Both the position numbers and the translations under genes were made by a program. Under the pieces are notes generated by a model. The model was not told the origin of the DNA and did not search any database. It saw only the letters and a program-made list of their open reading frames with translations. A stretch of 64,000 bases of DNA from assembly GCA_017347485.1 (NCBI GenBank), contig AP021857.1, positions 1,593,390 to 1,657,389 on the forward strand. Direction: 5' to 3'. This document shows positions 22,119 to 34,114 of the stretch, piece by piece (the first letter of the stretch is position 1; every line of letters begins with the position of its first letter). Source of the DNA: Candidatus Desulfobacillus denitrificans. Its GTDB lineage: Bacteria > Pseudomonadota > Gammaproteobacteria > Burkholderiales > Rhodocyclaceae.

Positions 22119-23312
22119 GTGAACCCCGATCTCGACAAGCTCCACCCCTACCCGTTCGAGAAGCTGCGCCTGCTCTTCCAGGGAGTCCAGCCCGCCCGTG
22201 AATTGCGCGAGATCCGCCTGTCGATCGGCGAGCCGCAGCACGAAACGCCCGTCCTGATCACGGAAGCGCTCGCCGCCAGCCTCGAGGGCCTGGCCAATTA
22301 TCCCACGACCTCCGGCAGCGACGCCCTGCGCAACGCCATCGCCGCCTGGCTGGCGGCGCGCTATGGCATTCCGCCTCCCGACCCGCACGGCCAGGTGCTG
22401 CCGGTGAATGGCTCGCGCGAAGCCTTGTTCGCCATCGCCCAATGCGTCGTCGACCCGTCGCGCGGCGGGGCCCTGGTTCTCAGCCCGAACCCCTTCTACC
22501 AGATCTACGAGGGCGCCGCCCTCCTCGCCGGCGCGCAGCCCGCATTCCTCAACCATCTGCCGGACAACGGCTTCCAGTCCGACTTCGACGCGATTCCGGA
22601 ATCCGCCTGGCAGCGCATCCAGCTCGCCTACGTCTGCTCGCCGGGCAATCCGACCGGCAAGGTGCTGGCCCTCGACGAATGGAAGCGCCTGTTCGAGCTG
22701 GCCGACCGCCACGGCTTCGTCATCGCCAGCGACGAATGTTATTCGGAAATCCATTTCGACGAGGCCGCGCCGCCGCTGGGCGTGCTGCAGGCGGCACGCG
22801 CCCTCGGCCACGACGACTACCGCGGCATCGTCATGTTCTCCAGCCTCTCCAAGCGCAGCAACGTGCCGGGACTGCGCTCCGGCTTCGTCGCCGGCGATGC
22901 CGCCCTGCTGAAGAAATTCTGGCTCTACCGCACCTACCAGGGCTGCGCCATGAGCCCGCCGGTGCAGCACGCCAGCGCGGTGGCGTGGGGCGACGAGGCG
23001 CATGTACGCGAAAACCGCCGCCTCTACCGCGAGAAGTTCGACGCCGTCACGCCGCTCGTCTCGCGCCACCTCGGCACGGCGCGCCCGGACGCCGGCTTCT
23101 ACCTGTGGGCGCGCACGCCGATCCCCGACACCGAGTTCGCCCTCGGCCTGCGGCGTGAATATAATGTGACCGTGCTGCCGGGCAGCTACCTCGCGCGCGA
23201 AGCGGGCGGCATCAATCCGGGCGAGAACCATGTGCGTATCGCCCTCGTCGCGCCGCTCGACGATTGCCTCGATGCGGCGCAAAGAATCGAGGCCTTTTGC
23301 CGCACACTTTGA
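22119..23312 (+). CDS. dapC: Succinyldiaminopimelate transaminase DapC
   Basis: 397 aa, GTG start. Class I/II aminotransferase with the PLP-lysine motif [15 protein letters not shown] and the [11 protein letters not shown] loop. In betaproteobacteria this subgroup next to dapD makes N-succinyl-LL-diaminopimelate from the 2-amino-6-oxo precursor for lysine and peptidoglycan synthesis. It leads the dapC-dapD-pilU-dapE-prmB series. Confidence 0.93.
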   Translation: MNPDLDKLHPYPFEKLRLLFQGVQPARELREIRLSIGEPQHETPVLITEALAASLEGLANYPTTSGSDALRNAIAAWLAARYGIPPPDPHGQVLPVNGSREALFAIAQCVVDPSRGGALVLSPNPFYQIYEGAALLAGAQPAFLNHLPDNGFQSDFDAIPESAWQRIQLAYVCSPGNPTGKVLALDEWKRLFELADRHGFVIASDECYSEIHFDEAAPPLGVLQAARALGHDDYRGIVMFSSLSKRSNVPGLRSGFVAGDAALLKKFWLYRTYQGCAMSPPVQHASAVAWGDEAHVRENRRLYREKFDAVTPLVSRHLGTARPDAGFYLWARTPIPDTEFALGLRREYNVTVLPGSYLAREAGGINPGENHVRIALVAPLDDCLDAAQRIEAFCRTL

Positions 23313-23322
23313 AGGGAACGCA

Positions 23323-24144
23323 ATGCAGGACTTTCAGCAGATCATCGAGCAGGCCTGGGAAGACCGCGCCAGCCTCCAGCCCGGCAAGGCGCCGGCCAAG
23401 GTCGGCGAGGCGGTCGAATTCGTGCTCGGCCAGCTCGACCAGGGCAAGCTGCGCGTCGCCGAGAAGATCGACGGCAAGTGGGCGACCCACCAGTGGATCA
23501 AGAAGGCGGTGCTGCTCTCCTTCCGCCTCGAGGACGACCGCATCATGGAGGGCGGCACATTGCGCTACTGGGACAAGGTCCCCGCCAAGTTCGAGAAATA
23601 CGACCAGGTGCAATTCGAGCGCGGCGGCTTCCGCGTCGTGCCGGGCGCCGTGGTGCGCCGCGGCGCCTTCATCGGCCGCAACGCGGTGCTGATGCCCTCC
23701 TTCGTGAACATCGGCGCGCATATCGGCGAGGGCACCATGGTCGACACCTGGGCGACGGTCGGCTCCTGCGCGCAGATCGGCAAGAATGTGCATCTTTCCG
23801 GCGGCGTCGGCATCGGCGGCGTGCTGGAACCCCTGCAGGCCAACCCGACCATCGTCGGCGACAACTGCTTCGTCGGCGCCCGCTCCGAGGTGGTCGAGGG
23901 CGTCATCGTGGAAGACGACTGCGTCATCTCGATGGGCGTTTTCATCGGCCAGAGCACGCGCATCTACAACCGGGAAACCGGCGAAATTGCCTATGGCCGC
24001 GTGCCGGCCGGCTCGGTCGTCGTCTCCGGCAGCCTGCCCTCGGCCGACGGCAAATACAGCCTGTACTGCGCCGTCATCGTCAAGCAGGTGGATGCGAAGA
24101 CCCGCGCCAAGGTCGGCATCAACGAACTGCTGCGCGGCGTCTGA
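23323..24144 (+). CDS. dapD: Tetrahydrodipicolinate N-succinyltransferase DapD
   Basis: 273 aa from ATG 23323 ([15 protein letters not shown]). A left-handed beta-helix acyltransferase with hexapeptide repeats from about residue 105 ([20 protein letters not shown], then [18 protein letters not shown] turns). It transfers succinyl from succinyl-CoA to tetrahydrodipicolinate. It lies 10 bases after dapC with the AAGGGAACG ribosome site. Confidence 0.97.
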   Translation: MQDFQQIIEQAWEDRASLQPGKAPAKVGEAVEFVLGQLDQGKLRVAEKIDGKWATHQWIKKAVLLSFRLEDDRIMEGGTLRYWDKVPAKFEKYDQVQFERGGFRVVPGAVVRRGAFIGRNAVLMPSFVNIGAHIGEGTMVDTWATVGSCAQIGKNVHLSGGVGIGGVLEPLQANPTIVGDNCFVGARSEVVEGVIVEDDCVISMGVFIGQSTRIYNRETGEIAYGRVPAGSVVVSGSLPSADGKYSLYCAVIVKQVDAKTRAKVGINELLRGV

Positions 24145-24149
24145 GCGGG

Positions 24150-24159
24150 ACTGACTTTT
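24150..24159 (+). repeat. ACTGACTTTT word, copy 2
   Basis: Exact copy in the 28-base gap between dapD and pilU, just upstream of the pilU ribosome site; flanks gcggg...caagg. Confidence 0.6.
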
Positions 24160-24172
24160 CAAGGGAGGGGAC

Positions 24173-27365
<3,193 letters not shown>

Positions 27366-27382
27366 TCCCGGGGAGGGGATGG

Positions 27383-28234
27383 ATGCTATTGTGGCACCGC
27401 ACAATCCGGAATCTCCGGCAGCTTGCCCTGGCCGGCATCGCGCTGCTGCACCCCCTGGCGGCCATCGCCCAGCCGCCCTTGCAGCTCGGCATCTTTCCCT
27501 ATCTGCCCACCGCCACCCTGCTCACCACCTACGAGCCGCTGCGGCAGCACCTTGCCGCCCGGCTCCAGCGGCCCGTCGAAGCTTCCACGGCGCATGATTT
27601 CCGGGCATTCGTCAGGCGCTGCCTGGCCGGCGAGTACGACCTGCTGGTGATGGGTTCGGGCATGGGCCGTTATGTCGAAATGGAAGCCGGCTATGTCCCG
27701 CTCGTTGTCAGCCGGCGCAAGATTCACGCCCTGCTGCTCGTCGGCACCGGATCGAAGTACGCCAGGATCGCCGAGCTGAGGAATGGCCGTGTCACCTCCC
27801 TCGACCCCTTCACCGTCTCCTCGCAGCTCGGCGCCCAGTTGTTGCGCAACGGCGGCCTCGATCCGCAGCGCGATGTCCGCTTCGACTTCGTCACCACGCC
27901 CTTCAACGCCGCACAGGCCGTCATCCTCGGCGAAGCCGAGGCCGCCATCGTGCCGAACCTCCTGCTGGCGCAACTGAGCGCCGAGATGCGCGCCAAACTG
28001 CGCGTCCTCGCCGAATCCCCCGCCATTGCCGGCATCACCTTCTACGCGCGCAAGGAGGCTGCCCTGCCACCGCCGCAACTGGCCGCCCTGCTGATCGATT
28101 TCAGCGACAAGCACGAGGCGGGGCGCCGCTTCGTCCAGCAGGCCCAGCTCGACGGCTTGCGCCTTCCGGCAGCGAACGAGTTCCGGATGAACGACGCCTT
28201 CCTGCCGGAAACCCGCCGCCAGTTGCAGCGCTGA
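27383..28234 (+). CDS. PhnD-like periplasmic substrate-binding protein
   Basis: 283 aa with a signal peptide (basic start, then LALAGIALLHPLAAIAQ). The mature part follows the phosphate/phosphonate binding-protein fold: LGIFPYLPTATLLTTYEPLR, DLLVMGSGMGRYVE, LDPFTVSSQLGAQLLRNGG and FNAAQAVILGEAEAAIVPN. No ABC permease or ATPase is adjacent. Instead a membrane histidine kinase follows 17 bases later, so I infer a ligand sensor for the kinase rather than a transport protein. The ligand is unknown. Confidence 0.82.
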   Translation: MLLWHRTIRNLRQLALAGIALLHPLAAIAQPPLQLGIFPYLPTATLLTTYEPLRQHLAARLQRPVEASTAHDFRAFVRRCLAGEYDLLVMGSGMGRYVEMEAGYVPLVVSRRKIHALLLVGTGSKYARIAELRNGRVTSLDPFTVSSQLGAQLLRNGGLDPQRDVRFDFVTTPFNAAQAVILGEAEAAIVPNLLLAQLSAEMRAKLRVLAESPAIAGITFYARKEAALPPPQLAALLIDFSDKHEAGRRFVQQAQLDGLRLPAANEFRMNDAFLPETRRQLQR

Positions 28235-28251
28235 AGAGCAAGGAACATCGC

Positions 28252-30819
28252 ATGACCACCCTGGCCCGCTGGCTGCAATTGCACAGTTTCCGCTTGCGCC
28301 TGCTCGCGGCGACCCTGCTGATCCTGCTGCTCACCGTCGGACTGGTCATGCGCTTCGGATTCGACCTCATCGACCGGGGCGTGGAAAACCGCATCGGCAG
28401 GCAGGCAAACCAGCTCGGGCCGCTGCTCGGCGCGGCGCTGGCCACGCCGCTCGCCCAGCGCGACTATGCCAGCCTCGAACAGATGCTGCGCGATTTCGTC
28501 GCCGACCGCGAAATCGATTACGCGGTGCTGCGCGATGCGCGCGGCAAGACCGTGGCCGCGGCGAACTGGGACGCTTCCAGGCCCCTGCCGGAGAGCCGGG
28601 CATCCTTCGACCTGGCCCGCGACGCACGCTTCGACGTGCGGGCGCCCGTGACGCTCGGCGGGAACCGGATGGGGGAGCTGCACTTCGCCCTCTCCCTCGT
28701 CGAAGCCCGGAAGAGGCGCGACGAGCTCGTCGGCAAGGTGCTCCTTGCCGGCGCCATCGGCATGACGCTGGCCGTCTTCCTTTCCGTCTTCCTCGCCTTC
28801 GGCATGACGCGCCGGCTGGTGCGGCTGGTTGCGGTCAGCGGAAGGCTGGCGGAAGGAAAGCTCGACACGCGGATCCAGGACCGGCGCCAGGACGAAATCG
28901 GCCACGTGGCACAGGCCATCGACGCCATGGCCCGAAAGCTGGAGACCAGCATGGGGGAGCTTCGCGAGAGCGAAGGGCGCCTGGGCCGCGTCATCCGGGC
29001 AACGACCGACGGGTTCTGGGACTGGGACCTGCGCAGCGACCAGGTGTTTATCTCCGACCGGTTCCGCGAGATGCTCGGATATGCGGACGAAGGCGAGTTC
29101 CGCGCCCGCTTTCTTTTCAGAAACGCGCTGCATGAAGAGGAGCGCCAGCGGGCGCTCCTGGCGGTGAACCGCTCGATAACGGGGGGCGCGCTTTTCGACG
29201 AGGTGTACCGGCTGCAATGCCGCGATGGCGGGTACCGCTGGTTTCGCGGCCGCGGGCAGGCCGAGAGCGACGAAGCCGGCCACCTGATCCGCTTCGCCGG
29301 CACGCTGAGCGACATCCAGGCGCAGAAACTCGCCGAACAGGAAATCCAAAACCTGGTCGCGGAGCAGACGGCCTTGCTCGACAACGCCCTCGTCGGCATC
29401 TGGCTGGTGCGCGAGCGCGTCATCGTCAGCTGCAACCGCCGCTGCGAGGAATTGCTCGGCTACGCGCCGGGAGAACTGAAGGGCCGTTCGGTGCGCCTCA
29501 TCTATCCGAGCGACGAAGTGTTCGAGGCCTACGGCCGGCGCGCCTATGAGACGCTGGCGCGCGGCGAGAGCTGCATCGTCGACACGGAACTGGTGCGCAA
29601 GGACGGCAGCCGCTTCTGGTGCGCCGCCTCCGGCCACGTCCTCGATCCGCGCCAGCCGCAGTCCGGCAGCATCTGGGTCTTTTCGGACATCACCGAGCAG
29701 CACCGCCTGCTGGCGACCCTGCAGGAAGAAAAGGACCTCACCGACGCCCTGCTGGCCAGCCTGCCCGGACTGGTCGCCCTGTTCGATGCGGGGATGCGGG
29801 TTTTGCGCTGGAACCGCCATTTCGAGATCGCCAGCGGCTATCCGCCGGATACGCTGGCCAACACCCTGGCCTGCGATTTTTTCACCGAAGCGGAGCTCGT
29901 CCGCAATGCCATCCGCGTCTCCCTCGAACGCAACATCGTCACCCATGGCGAGGCGACCCTGATAACCGCAGACGGCCGCCTGATTCCGCATATTCTGTAC
30001 GCCGCGCCGATCCTGCGCGGCGAGCGCAAGCTGCTGGTCGGCCTGGCCCTCGACATCAGCGAACGCAAGCAGGCGGAGGCGGAGATCCGCCGCCTCAACG
30101 AATCACTCGAACAGCGCGTCGCCGAGCGCACCGCGGAACTGGCCGCCGCCAACCGCGAACTGGAATCCTTCAGCTATTCCGTATCGCACGACCTCACCGC
30201 GCCGCTGCGCGCCATCGATGGCTTCTCGCGCATGATCGAGGAGGACTACGCCGAACGGATCGATGCCCAGGGGAAGGGATACATCGCCCGCATCCGGGCC
30301 GGCACACAACGCATGCAGCAGATCATCGACGACATGCTCGCGCTCTCCCGCATCACCCGCCGCGACATGAAGTCGGAAAGCGTCGATCTGAGCGCGCTGG
30401 CGGAAAGCATCCTGTCCGAAATGAAGCAGTTGCATCCGCAACGCAAGGTCGAAACGCGGATCGGCGCCGATTTGCGGACCAGGGGCGATGCCAAGCTGCT
30501 GCGCATCGCCCTGGAAAACCTGCTGCGCAATGCCTGGAAGTTCACCGGGCGCCAGAAGGCGGCTGCGATCAGCTTCGATGCCTTGGACAAAGAGGGCAAG
30601 AAAGTGTATTTTGTCAGAGACAACGGCGCCGGCTTCGACATGCAGTATGCCGGCAAGCTGTTCGCCCCCTTCCAGCGCCTGCACGGCGTGCAGGAATTCG
30701 AGGGTACCGGCATCGGCCTTGCCATCGTGCACCGCGTCGTGCAGCGGCACGGGGGGCACATTTGGGCCGAGTCCAGTCCCGGAAAAGGGGCGACTTTCTA
30801 TTTCACGCTGCCGGAATAA
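28252..30819 (+). CDS. Membrane sensor histidine kinase with HAMP and three PAS domains
   Basis: 855 aa. TM1 at about 20-37, a periplasmic domain of about 125 residues, TM2 at about 163-183, HAMP to about 240. Then PAS/PAC domains at about 245-365 (TTDGFWDWDLRSDQVFISD), 368-490 and 495-615. The phosphorylated His is H646 in YSVSHDLTAPLRAID; the ATPase domain has the N box (LENLLRNAWKFTG), DNGAGFD and GTGIGLAIV. The dimerisation region resembles phytochrome-type kinases, whose usual partner is a single-domain regulator such as the one encoded next. The periplasmic loop presumably meets the preceding binding protein. Confidence 0.92.
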   Translation: MTTLARWLQLHSFRLRLLAATLLILLLTVGLVMRFGFDLIDRGVENRIGRQANQLGPLLGAALATPLAQRDYASLEQMLRDFVADREIDYAVLRDARGKTVAAANWDASRPLPESRASFDLARDARFDVRAPVTLGGNRMGELHFALSLVEARKRRDELVGKVLLAGAIGMTLAVFLSVFLAFGMTRRLVRLVAVSGRLAEGKLDTRIQDRRQDEIGHVAQAIDAMARKLETSMGELRESEGRLGRVIRATTDGFWDWDLRSDQVFISDRFREMLGYADEGEFRARFLFRNALHEEERQRALLAVNRSITGGALFDEVYRLQCRDGGYRWFRGRGQAESDEAGHLIRFAGTLSDIQAQKLAEQEIQNLVAEQTALLDNALVGIWLVRERVIVSCNRRCEELLGYAPGELKGRSVRLIYPSDEVFEAYGRRAYETLARGESCIVDTELVRKDGSRFWCAASGHVLDPRQPQSGSIWVFSDITEQHRLLATLQEEKDLTDALLASLPGLVALFDAGMRVLRWNRHFEIASGYPPDTLANTLACDFFTEAELVRNAIRVSLERNIVTHGEATLITADGRLIPHILYAAPILRGERKLLVGLALDISERKQAEAEIRRLNESLEQRVAERTAELAAANRELESFSYSVSHDLTAPLRAIDGFSRMIEEDYAERIDAQGKGYIARIRAGTQRMQQIIDDMLALSRITRRDMKSESVDLSALAESILSEMKQLHPQRKVETRIGADLRTRGDAKLLRIALENLLRNAWKFTGRQKAAAISFDALDKEGKKVYFVRDNGAGFDMQYAGKLFAPFQRLHGVQEFEGTGIGLAIVHRVVQRHGGHIWAESSPGKGATFYFTLPE

Positions 30820-30834
30820 GGGGAATTTTCAGCA

Positions 30835-31284
30835 ATGGCAACCGACCGACCGATCCTGCTGGTTGAGGACAACCCCGACGACGAGGCGCTGACCCTGCGC
30901 GCCTTCAACAAGAACCGCATCGGCAATCCGGTGATCGTCGCCCGCGACGGCGTCGAGGCCCTCGACTACCTTTTCGGCGGCGGCCACCATGCCGGCCGCG
31001 ACCTGAACGTCATGCCGGCGGTGGTGCTGCTCGATCTGAAACTGCCGCGCATCGACGGCCTCGAGGTGCTGCGCCGCATCCGCGCCGAGGAGCGCACCAG
31101 CCTGATCCCCGTGGTCATCCTGACCACCTCCAAGGAGCAGCAGGACATCTTCGAAGGCTACAGCCTCGGCGCCAACAGCTATATCCGCAAGCCGGTCGAT
31201 TTCGAGAAGTTCATCCAGGCCGTCGGCCAGATGGGCCTCTACTGGCTGGTCATGAACGAGCCGGCCGAGGTCATGGCCGCCTGA
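30835..31284 (+). CDS. Single-domain response regulator (Rcp1-like)
   Basis: 149 aa, a lone receiver domain. The acidic pocket is VEDNPDDEAL, the phosphoacceptor is D67 in VVLLDLKLPR, followed by the Thr in ILTTSKE and Lys in YIRKPVD. There is no output domain, so it acts by protein contact or phosphotransfer. It lies 15 bases after the kinase gene and is surely its partner. The C-terminal helix FIQAVGQMGLYWLVMNEP is typical of Rcp1-type regulators. Confidence 0.93.
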   Translation: MATDRPILLVEDNPDDEALTLRAFNKNRIGNPVIVARDGVEALDYLFGGGHHAGRDLNVMPAVVLLDLKLPRIDGLEVLRRIRAEERTSLIPVVILTTSKEQQDIFEGYSLGANSYIRKPVDFEKFIQAVGQMGLYWLVMNEPAEVMAA

Positions 31285-31290
31285 TTGCCG

Positions 31291-31300
31291 AAAAGTCAGT
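31291..31300 (-). repeat. ACTGACTTTT word, copy 4
   Basis: Exact copy on the minus strand, in the gap after the response regulator; its end overlaps the hairpin beginning at 31296. Confidence 0.6.
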
Positions 31301-31320
31301 CGCCGCAGCACGGCGGCTGA
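31296..31320. terminator. Hairpin between convergent genes, possible terminator
   Basis: TCAGTCGCCG, loop CAGCA, CGGCGGCTGA: a 10-base stem with one G-T pair between the response regulator (+) and the PHP gene (-). On the minus strand it is followed by GACTTTTCGG, giving a short T-run; on the plus strand there is none. Confidence 0.4.
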
Positions 31321-31330
31321 CCTGCCTGGC

Positions 31331-31954
31331 CTATTTCCAGCCCTTGAAGTAATCCCCGCGGCAGGCGCCGGCGCGCACGGCGTCGATGAAGCTGGCCATG
31401 TCCGTCACCGGCCGCAGGAATTCCGTCGCGCAGCGGCCGACGGCGGCCGCCTTGTGGCAATCGCTGCCGCCCAGCGCCGGCAGCGCCATGTGGCGCGTGG
31501 CCGTCAGCGCCAGGTCGTTGTCGCCAGCGATGTTGCCGCCATTGTGGGTTTCCACGGCGGCGATCCCTTGCAGGTCGAGCAGCCCGTCGAGCAGGCTGCA
31601 AACGCCGAATTCCCGGTAGGGGTGGGCCGGCACGCAGATGCCGCCAAGGTCGAGGACGCTCGCGATGACCTCATCGAGGGGCAGCCAGGTGTCGCGGCCC
31701 CATTTGTTCCACGAATCGTCCTCGATGCCGTAGGCCAGCAAGTGGCCACGGTCGGTGGAGATTTCCACGCCGCGCAGCAACAGGAAACCCTCGTCGCGCG
31801 CGATCGTCTCGACCGGCGCCGAGGCCTCGTAGGAATGGTGCTCGGTGACCACCACGCCGTCGAGCCCGATGGCCTTGGCGCGGCGAATCAGGTCCAGGGG
31901 CTCCAGCCAGTTGTCGTAGGAAAACCTGGTGTGGCAGTGGCAATCTATCCACAT
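31331..31954 (-). CDS. PHP-domain metal-dependent phosphoesterase-like protein
   Basis: 207 aa. PHP signatures: MWIDCHCHTRFSYDN with the first metal-binding histidines, VVTEHHSYE, LLRGVEIST, CVPAHPYRE and ALGGSDCHKA. The family includes phosphoesterases such as nucleotide or histidinol-phosphate phosphatases. It is the last gene of the bzdNOPQM transcript (76 bases after the acetyltransferase gene), so a role in that pathway is suggested by position only. It could correspond to one of the unknown bzdS/T/U genes of Azoarcus. Confidence 0.82.
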   Translation of the reverse strand: MWIDCHCHTRFSYDNWLEPLDLIRRAKAIGLDGVVVTEHHSYEASAPVETIARDEGFLLLRGVEISTDRGHLLAYGIEDDSWNKWGRDTWLPLDEVIASVLDLGGICVPAHPYREFGVCSLLDGLLDLQGIAAVETHNGGNIAGDNDLALTATRHMALPALGGSDCHKAAAVGRCATEFLRPVTDMASFIDAVRAGACRGDYFKGWK

Positions 31955-32030
31955 CGAGCCATACCCCCGAAAAGAACGGCGCGCATCCGCGAGAACGCGC
32001 GCCGCCAGCCGATCCCCGACCCGGTCAGAA

Positions 32031-32480
32031 TCAGGGGAGTTGCAACTCGAGACTGATGCGCTTGGAAGGCTGGAACTTGTGGCTGGCGAAAAAGCCCTCC
32101 AGCGCGAAATCGTTCCAATTCACCAGCGTGTAGACTTTCTTCACGTTGGCCGCCTTCATGTTCATGAGGAACTGGTCCATCAGTTCGGAAGCGACGCCGT
32201 GCTTCTGGAAGTCGGGATGCACGCCCAGCGTGTCGATGGTGGCCGAAGCGTCGGCGATGCCATATTCGCCGAACAGCACGTCGCCCATCATGAAGCCGGC
32301 CAACTTGCCCCCGACCTCGGCAGCGAGCGAGGCATTGACGTTGTGCCTGTTGTCAACCGCCTGCTCCAGCTTGCGCTGGTAGTACTCGCGCCGTTCCTGG
32401 CCGGTGATGAGCTTGTCGATCGCCACCACGCTGTCCAGATCGCTTCCGCGGATCATCCGCACATTTACCTGCACCGCCAT
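32031..32480 (-). CDS. GNAT-family N-acetyltransferase in the bzd operon
   Basis: 149 aa from ATG 32480 (MAVQVNVRMIRGSDLDSVV). GNAT motif A is visible in TIDTLGVHPDFQKHGVASELMDQ, the acetyl-CoA pyrophosphate loop being QKHGVA. It follows the 93-aa gene by 14 bases within the benzoyl-CoA reductase operon. The acceptor is unknown; protein lysine or a small molecule are both possible. Its conservation beside such operons could mean post-translational control of CoA-ester enzymes, which is inference. Confidence 0.85.
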   Translation of the reverse strand: MAVQVNVRMIRGSDLDSVVAIDKLITGQERREYYQRKLEQAVDNRHNVNASLAAEVGGKLAGFMMGDVLFGEYGIADASATIDTLGVHPDFQKHGVASELMDQFLMNMKAANVKKVYTLVNWNDFALEGFFASHKFQPSKRISLELQLP

Positions 32481-32494
32481 CGCATTCTCCTCGA

Positions 32495-32776
32495 TTAAAA
32501 CAGTTCGTCGTCGACGGCACGCTTGCCGCCCTTCCCCTTGCGGACATACACGTCGCCGTAAACCTGGCCCATCTCCGCGCCGGCCGTGAAGCAGGTGCTG
32601 CAGCCGTCCCCGGATTCCTCGCGGTGCTCGACCACATGCACCTCGTAGCCGAGCTGCCGGTAATTCTCGACGATCTCGGACAGGCGCGGCTCGCCGATGG
32701 TGGTCTGCTTGACCCAGCCCTCGGCCAGCAGCTCGCCCTCCTTGCCGCCCTTCACCAGTTTCAGCGGAATCCTCAC
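32495..32776 (-). CDS. Conserved small protein of the bzd operon, function unknown
   Basis: 93 aa with a GTG start (no ATG lies in a better place). It carries one C-x2-C pair in GDGCSTCFTAGAEMG and ends in an acidic DDELF. The N-terminal half looks like a small alpha/beta fold (ENYRQLGYEVHVVEH). The position directly after the ferredoxin gene bzdM (12-base gap) matches that of bzdS in Azoarcus, but I cannot confirm homology. The CxxC pair could bind a metal or FeS cluster with a partner, or be redox active. Confidence 0.7.
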   Translation of the reverse strand: MRIPLKLVKGGKEGELLAEGWVKQTTIGEPRLSEIVENYRQLGYEVHVVEHREESGDGCSTCFTAGAEMGQVYGDVYVRKGKGGKRAVDDELF

Positions 32777-32788
32777 GGCACGGCACCC

Positions 32789-33073
32789 TTACCAGGAATG
32801 CTTGACCGCCCCCGGCGTGCAGGCCGTCATGCAGGGCAGGCTGGCATAGCCGGCGGCCGGCTTGCACTCGGCGCAGTCGAAGGCCAGCGAGCGGCGGAAG
32901 GATTGCTTGATCGCCGCCACTTCATCATCGTAATCGTCCGTGATGATCTCGAACATCTCATTCGGGCAGGCCGCCAGGCAGGCGCGCTCGGCGGCGCAGC
33001 CGATGCACTTGTCGGTATCGATGCTGATGTAGTACTCGCCGGAGCCGTCCTTGTAGCCGTAATTCGCGATCAT
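32789..33073 (-). CDS. bzdM: 2[4Fe-4S] ferredoxin, electron donor to benzoyl-CoA reductase
   Basis: 94 aa. Two cluster motifs: CIGCAAERACLAACP, with extra residues between the second and third Cys, and CAECKPAAGYASLPCMTACTP, with a long insertion. Both insertions are typical of the low-potential ferredoxins that feed ATP-dependent benzoyl-CoA reductases. It is separated from bzdQ by 121 bases with two hairpins. BzdV is its likely reductase. Confidence 0.93.
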   Translation of the reverse strand: MIANYGYKDGSGEYYISIDTDKCIGCAAERACLAACPNEMFEIITDDYDDEVAAIKQSFRRSLAFDCAECKPAAGYASLPCMTACTPGAVKHSW

Positions 33074-33086
33074 GTCGTTTCCCCTT

Positions 33087-33102
33087 GCCCCGCCAGCGGG
33101 GC
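33087..33102 (-). other. GC-rich hairpin 1 in the bzdQ-bzdM gap
   Basis: GCCCCGC, CA, GCGGGGC: a perfect 7-base inverted repeat just upstream of the bzdM ribosome site, on the transcribed leader of bzdM. Confidence 0.6.
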
Positions 33103-33120
33103 GAATCGTGAATCCCTCGG

Positions 33121-33163
33121 CTCCGGTCCGCTCAGTGGGAGAGGGGTACTTTGCGGACCGGAG
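33121..33163 (-). other. Long hairpin 2 in the bzdQ-bzdM gap
   Basis: CTCCGGTCCGC (33121-33131) and GCGGACCGGAG (33153-33163) form a perfect 11-base stem around a 21-base loop. There is no T-run, so an RNA processing or stability element is more likely than a terminator. Confidence 0.65.
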
Positions 33164-33194
33164 CTTCGGGACCTTGCCAGCCGCCCGATCGGGC

Positions 33195-34094
33195 TCAGGC
33201 GGCCTTGGCCGATGCGCCCTGCTTCTGCATCAGCGTGTAGCCGAACAGCGCGGCGCCGAGCGCGCCGGCGATCTGGCTGTCGATCTTGGTCTGCACGGCC
33301 TGGATGCCGAGGATCTTCTCGATGCGCTTCACCACGCCCGGATTCTTGGCGATGCCGCCGGTGATGAAGAACTCCTTCTCGACGCCGATGCGCTCGAGCA
33401 ATGACACCACCCGCTCGGCCATGGCCTGGCAGTAGGCGGCGATCACCTTGTTCTTGGTGTAGCCGGCCTTGAGCAGGCCGAGCGCCTCGGACTTGGCGAA
33501 CACCACGCACACCGAAGACACGGCATTCGGCTCCTCGTCCACATCGAAGGAGCGCTGGCCCAGTTCGGCGATGGGGATCTGCATCAGGTCGGAGATCACC
33601 TCCATGCCGCGTCCGGTGCCGGCGGCGCACTTGTCGTTCATGAGGAAGTTGGTGACCTTGCCCTTTTCGTCGCAGTGGATCGCCTTGCAGTCCTGCCCGC
33701 CCATGTCGAGGATGGTGCGCACGGCGTTGCCGCCCATGTAGTTGGCGCCGCGCGCATGGCAGGCGATCTCGGTGATGGCCTTGTGCGCGAAGGGTACGTT
33801 GACGCGGCCGTAGCCGGTACCGACGACGTATTTGATGTCTTCCAGCTTCATGCCCGACTTGTCGAGGACGCCCTGGATGGCGTTCCGCGCCGAGTCCGGG
33901 CTGTTGTTGCCGGTGCGCATGCTGTTGAAGCCGTACAGTTCGCCGTCGACGCACACCACCGCCTGGGAACTCACCGAGCCGACATCGATGCCGGCGGTGA
34001 CGATTTTCGCCGCGCGCCAGTCCTTCGACTCGTCGATCCAGCAGCTCTCCTGCCAGCGCCAGTATTCCTTCTTTTCACCTGCGGTATCAGCCAT
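33195..34094 (-). CDS. bzdQ: Benzoyl-CoA reductase ATPase subunit BzdQ
   Basis: 299 aa from ATG 34094 (MADTAGEKKEYWRWQ). Member of the BcrAD/BadFG/2-hydroxyacyl-CoA dehydratase activator ATPases: phosphate loop GIDVGSVSSQAVV, cysteines in ITEIACHARGANYMGG and NDKCAAGTGRGME that hold the shared [4Fe-4S] cluster, and FITGGIAKNPGVV. It couples ATP hydrolysis to electron transfer into the substrate-binding subunits. The size of about 30 kDa for both ATPase subunits is the Azoarcus pattern. Longer in-frame readings upstream overlap bzdP and are rejected. Confidence 0.94.
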   Translation of the reverse strand: MADTAGEKKEYWRWQESCWIDESKDWRAAKIVTAGIDVGSVSSQAVVCVDGELYGFNSMRTGNNSPDSARNAIQGVLDKSGMKLEDIKYVVGTGYGRVNVPFAHKAITEIACHARGANYMGGNAVRTILDMGGQDCKAIHCDEKGKVTNFLMNDKCAAGTGRGMEVISDLMQIPIAELGQRSFDVDEEPNAVSSVCVVFAKSEALGLLKAGYTKNKVIAAYCQAMAERVVSLLERIGVEKEFFITGGIAKNPGVVKRIEKILGIQAVQTKIDSQIAGALGAALFGYTLMQKQGASAKAA

Positions 34095-34114
34095 TGCGCT
34101 CTCCTTGGAGGGAA

